DNA of 64,000 bases, from the NCBI GenBank assembly GCA_963743275.1, contig CAVUPB010000008.1:186001-250000 (forward strand). The letters run 5' to 3'. Below, piece after piece: positions 61,408 through 64,000 of this stretch; the stretch's first letter is position 1, and every line of letters begins with the position of its first letter. The notes under the pieces are model-generated. The model did no database searches. It saw only the letters and a program-made list of their open reading frames with translations, and was not told the DNA's origin. A program made the translations under genes and the position numbers. This DNA is from JALYLC01 sp963743275 (GTDB lineage: Bacteria; Actinomycetota; Thermoleophilia; Gaiellales; JALYLC01).

Positions 61408-62088
61408 GTGCCCTTCGCCTACGACCCCGCCGTCCGCGAGCAGTACCCCGACGTCTGCGCCGCGGTCATCCACGCCACCGGGCTCGTCAACGGGCCGAGT
61501 CCGCAGGCGCTGCTCGACGAGTACCTCGCCGAGCAGCGGGCCGCGGGTGAGCGGCTGCGCGCGACCCCGATCGCCGACATCCCGTCGATCGCGGCCTGGC
61601 GGCGCGCCTTCACGCGCTTCGGCGCCAAGCCGACGCAGTACCGCAACGCGGCGGAGGCGCTGCTGCGGCGGCTCGACAAGCAGGGCGACATCCCGTCGAT
61701 CGGCTGCCTCGTCGATATCGGCAACCTCGTCTCGATCCGCTACGCGCTGCCCGTCGCGGTCTTCGACCTCGCGAGCGTCGCCGGCTCCCTGACCGTGCGC
61801 TTCGCGACGGGCGAGGAGGTCTTCACCGACCTCGGCGCCGACGAGCCGGTGCATCCCGAGCCGGGCGAGGTCGTCTTCACCGACGCCGCCGGCGTCGTCA
61901 GCGCCCGCCGCTGGTGCTGGCGGCAGAGCGCGCAGAGCGCGACGCGGCCGTCCACGGCCGAGGCGCTTTTCGTGGTGGAGGGCCAGCATGAAGCGGCACG
62001 CCGGGACAGCGAGGCCGCGGCGCGCGATCTGCGCGGGCTGCTCGCCGCTCACCAGCCCGCGGCGCAGCTCACGGCGGTCGCGCTCTGA
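61408..62088 (+). CDS. B3/B4 tRNA-synthetase-like domain protein
   Basis: A 226-aa stand-alone B3/B4 domain, the fold found in phenylalanyl-tRNA synthetase beta chains and in free-standing proteins suspected of editing. Recognisable stretches: SIAAWRRAFTRFGAKPTQYR and IPSIGCLVDIGNLVSIRYAL (the substrate pocket), then VVFTDAAGVVSARRWCWRQS. GTG start. Editing of mischarged tRNA or amino acids is suggested by family only. Confidence 0.87.
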   Translation: MPFAYDPAVREQYPDVCAAVIHATGLVNGPSPQALLDEYLAEQRAAGERLRATPIADIPSIAAWRRAFTRFGAKPTQYRNAAEALLRRLDKQGDIPSIGCLVDIGNLVSIRYALPVAVFDLASVAGSLTVRFATGEEVFTDLGADEPVHPEPGEVVFTDAAGVVSARRWCWRQSAQSATRPSTAEALFVVEGQHEAARRDSEAAARDLRGLLAAHQPAAQLTAVAL

Positions 62089-62142
62089 GGGTGTGGAAAG
62101 TCGCGCGATCTGCCGCTATAGGTGTGGAGCGGAGGTGATTTC

Positions 62143-62409
62143 ATGGGTCTGTTCGGTAACAGAAAAGCGCGGAAGCAGGAAGCGGCCGAGGCGGCCGAGG
62201 CGGCCGCATTGCACGAGCGCGCGGCACGCCTCGTCGACACCCACGGAGTCGTGCTGGGTGCGGCCGAGGCCGAGTTGCATGCGGCGCTCGCGGCGCTGCG
62301 GACCAAGGCGACACCCGAGCGCGAGCAGCGGGTCGCCGAGGCGAAGCAGCGGGTCGCCGAGGCGAAGCGACGCCTCGAGGAGTCCCGCAAGGCGAGTCTC
62401 GTGGCCTGA
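62143..62409 (+). CDS. Small coiled-coil protein
   Basis: An 88-aa, highly charged Ala/Glu/Arg-rich helical protein (MGLFGNRKARKQEAAEAAEA ...) with heptad-like repeats, including a duplicated REQRVAEAKQRVAEAKRR. A near-ideal GGAGGTGAT ribosome site 4 bases upstream decides the start and suggests strong translation. Function unknown. It converges on the Crp/Fnr gene. Confidence 0.7.
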   Translation: MGLFGNRKARKQEAAEAAEAAALHERAARLVDTHGVVLGAAEAELHAALAALRTKATPEREQRVAEAKQRVAEAKRRLEESRKASLVA

Positions 62410-62422
62410 TCGACCCCGCCGC

Positions 62423-63052
62423 TCACGGCGGGGTCGGCGCGATCGTGATGCGGCGGCGGGCGAGCGTGACGGTGCCGCGTTCCTGCTCGGCTTGCAGGAC
62501 GCGGTTGACCGTCTCGCGCGTGGTCCCGGCGAGGCCGGCCAGGTCGTCCTGGCTGAGCGGGATCGTGACCGGCTCGGCGCCGCCCTTCCCGTAGATCTGC
62601 GCGAGGTCGCGCAGGCGCGCGCGCACGCGCAGGTGCACCGGCGTGTAGAGGGCCTCGACGAGGCGGTCGCTCGACGTCGTCAGCATCTCGACGAGCAGCC
62701 GCTCGATCGCGCCGCCGACCTCCGGATGCGCGGCCCGGATGCGGGCGAACGCGCTCGCCGGTATCGCGAACGTCTCGGCCGGCTCGAGCGCGACGACCGT
62801 CGCGGTGCGACGCGCGTCCGGGTGGAGCACGGCGAGCAGGCCGAACACCTCGCCGGGGCCGTGCACCGCGAACGTCGCGATGTCGCCGAGCGGGGTCGTG
62901 ATGCGGGCGGCGAAGCGGCCGCGCGTGACACGGTGGAGACTGTCGCCGGGGTCGCCCTCGTGGAACACCACCTCGCCGCGGCTGAACGCCCGGCGGCGCC
63001 CCGCGCCGCGGAGCTCGCTGTCGGGCACGTCTGCGAAGACGTCGACGGCCAT
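62423..63052 (-). CDS. Crp/Fnr-family transcription regulator
   Basis: A 209-aa regulator. The cNMP-binding beta barrel (residues 1-120; GEVVFHEGDPGDSLHRVTRG, then GEVFGLLAVL) is followed by a dimer helix and a winged helix (PLSQDDLAGLAGTTRETVNR VLQ region). The phosphate-binding Arg-Ser of true CRPs is not evident and there is no Fnr-type cysteine cluster, so the effector is unclear. It ends in a short Thr/Pro tail. Confidence 0.88.
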   Translation of the reverse strand: MAVDVFADVPDSELRGAGRRRAFSRGEVVFHEGDPGDSLHRVTRGRFAARITTPLGDIATFAVHGPGEVFGLLAVLHPDARRTATVVALEPAETFAIPASAFARIRAAHPEVGGAIERLLVEMLTTSSDRLVEALYTPVHLRVRARLRDLAQIYGKGGAEPVTIPLSQDDLAGLAGTTRETVNRVLQAEQERGTVTLARRRITIAPTPP

Positions 63053-63188
63053 GTCGCGACTCTACACGCGAGTGTGATGAGAATCACGTTCGTACCGTGC
63101 GCGCGCACACTGCGCCGGGGCTCGGGCCTTCGTACCTTGGACGGGCAAGGAAGCACCGCATCGTCTGTCCGACACACAGGAGTTCCCG

Positions 63189-63581
63189 ATGGCCGCCTGG
63201 GCCGCATCGAGTCAGCACATTCCACGCCGGTTCCTCCGGACACGCACCGACCCCGACGTCTCGCGCGGGCGCAAGCGGCTTGCGGGCACGCTCGAGATCT
63301 CGCTCGATCCGAAGCTCGCGCTGCGCCGCGGCCTGCTGCACTGGCCGCACATCCCGTGGGCCAACCGCGTGGCCATGGCCGAGGCGATGGAGGAGATCGT
63401 GATGCTGCTCCGCAATCCCGCGGTCGCGATCCCCGACGAGGCCCTGCCGCGCATTCTCGCGCTCGCCACCCATCCCGAGTCGCCGGCCTTCGGGGACTAC
63501 CCCAACCGGGCGCGCTTCGCCGCCTGGGCGCTGGCCGACGAGCTGCGCGAGGTCGTGCTCGAGGCCGGGGAGCCGGCATGA
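63189..63581 (+). CDS. Unknown protein, 130 aa
   Basis: A basic start (HIPRRFLRTRTDPDVSRGRK) is followed by a helical domain (PWANRVAMAEAMEEIVMLLR; RFAAWALADELREVVLEAGE). AGGAG precedes the ATG. Coupled to the next gene by ATGA. Divergent from the Crp/Fnr gene and possibly its target. No family recognised. Confidence 0.65.
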   Translation: MAAWAASSQHIPRRFLRTRTDPDVSRGRKRLAGTLEISLDPKLALRRGLLHWPHIPWANRVAMAEAMEEIVMLLRNPAVAIPDEALPRILALATHPESPAFGDYPNRARFAAWALADELREVVLEAGEPA

Positions 63582-63799
63582 ACATCCACGACCCCGCGTT
63601 CGTGACGGCAGTCCACGCGCTCGAGCGGCGGCGTGGGCCCGAGAGCGAGCTCGACGTCCTCCGGCGGATCCATCGACAGGAGATCGCCGCCGAACGCGCG
63701 CGCACCCGGGAGCTGCGCCGCGCACAGCGCCGCCATGGCGCGTCCGCGATCGCCCGCCCAGCTTTCGCGATCTGGGCGCTGGTCGATCCGCGCCGCTAG
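63578..63799 (+). CDS. Small unknown protein, 73 aa
   Basis: Begins in the ATGA overlap with the upstream gene. Helical, Arg/Glu-rich sequence (ESELDVLRRIHRQEIAAERA) with a hydrophobic end (RPAFAIWALVDP). A strong terminator follows at once. Probably co-expressed with the 130-aa protein; function unknown. Confidence 0.6.
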   Translation: MNIHDPAFVTAVHALERRRGPESELDVLRRIHRQEIAAERARTRELRRAQRRHGASAIARPAFAIWALVDPRR

Positions 63800-63800
63800 C

Positions 63801-63832
63801 TCATCCGGCCGCTTGGGGGAGCGGCCGGATGA
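63801..63832. terminator. Bidirectional terminator
   Basis: Perfect 12-bp arms TCATCCGGCCGC and GCGGCCGGATGA with an 8-base loop, between convergent genes. Confidence 0.82.
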
Positions 63833-63863
63833 GCAGCACCACCGGCCTCGGCGCGGCCTGCGG

Positions 63864-64000
63864 TCAGGTTCGCGCCGTCGCCTCGAGCGGGTGCACGCGG
63901 CTGATCGCAAACTCGCGATTCCCGTGTGCCTCGGCCGCCGACCGGCGTCCGGAGAGGCACGCGAGGATCGCGCCGTAGATCCGCTGCCCGACCTCCTCGA
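63864..64000 (-). CDS. UxaA-family dehydratase, C-terminal end (truncated by window)
   Basis: The last 45 residues of a minus-strand gene that begins beyond the window. The end EEVGQRIYGAILACLSGRRS, then HGNREFAISRV, is typical of the C-terminus of altronate/galactarate dehydratase-like (UxaA) proteins, including sulfolactate sulfo-lyase large subunits. The exact substrate cannot be told from this part. Confidence 0.65.
   Translation of the reverse strand, partial: EEVGQRIYGAILACLSGRRSAAEAHGNREFAISRVHPLEATART

Overview
The window looks like chromosome from a high-GC (about 70% or more) actinobacterium. A Thermoleophilia/Solirubrobacterales-type lineage is my best guess, but that is inference. 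Support comes from many GTG starts, stop/start overlaps of the GTGA/ATGA type, a short RpoD-type sigma factor, ThyX, an RskA-like anti-sigma with an ECF sigma, a DUF222/HNH pseudogene, and a hydrogenase-like cluster with the gene set of Mycobacterium tuberculosis Rv0081-Rv0087. No taxonomic marker was searched.

1-8.9 kb: the 3' end of a LuxR-type regulator faces a compact minus-strand operon. It holds an ArsR regulator and a group 4 [NiFe]-hydrogenase/complex I-like membrane complex (HyfB-, HycD-, HycP-, HycQ-, HycE- and NuoB/HycG-like). Three of its genes are interrupted by frameshifts, four of them in the HyfB-like gene. DedA and two small membrane proteins follow. 9-25.7 kb: a Tat-exported double VOC protein, RtcB, a RibD-C reductase, a LonB/H-type protease, an Acr3 arsenite exporter, a ferredoxin with its reductase, a membrane ferric-reductase-like/ApbE cluster, a membrane-anchored ECF sigma factor, an AbrB-type regulator, a hybrid histidine kinase and tRNA-Lys. 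25.8-43.6 kb is mostly housekeeping: a delta-60/PASTA surface protein, M32 carboxypeptidase, ThyX, a SigK/RskA-like pair, PgsA-PlsY, FolE2, an Fpg-family glycosylase (frameshifted), asparaginase, the principal sigma factor and tRNA-Tyr.

43.66-57.10 kb: a 13.4-kb integrative island inserted in the 3' half of tRNA-Tyr. It is bounded by a perfect 56-bp direct repeat, and a tyrosine integrase lies just inside the right end. Cargo: a RES/MbcA-like toxin-antitoxin pair beside a divergent 415-aa protein of unknown function; several reiterated families of very small genes; a c-di-GMP module (membrane GGDEF cyclase, REC-PAS histidine kinase, and a divergent REC-EAL phosphodiesterase whose receiver is a paralogue of the kinase's); a lone Flp pilin; and about 1.2 kb of apparently non-coding DNA with direct repeats. 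A third, degraded tRNA-Tyr end at 58.9 kb brackets a truncated TPR gene and a broken HNH gene, which suggests an older insertion at the same site.

59-64 kb is ordinary chromosome again: an SDR, an M14-like deacylase, a cupin, a B3/B4 protein, a Crp/Fnr regulator, small proteins, and the end of a UxaA-family dehydratase. Dispersed palindromes with the core GGGGTCAGACCCC and variable but self-complementary arms sit at the 3' ends of genes in several places.
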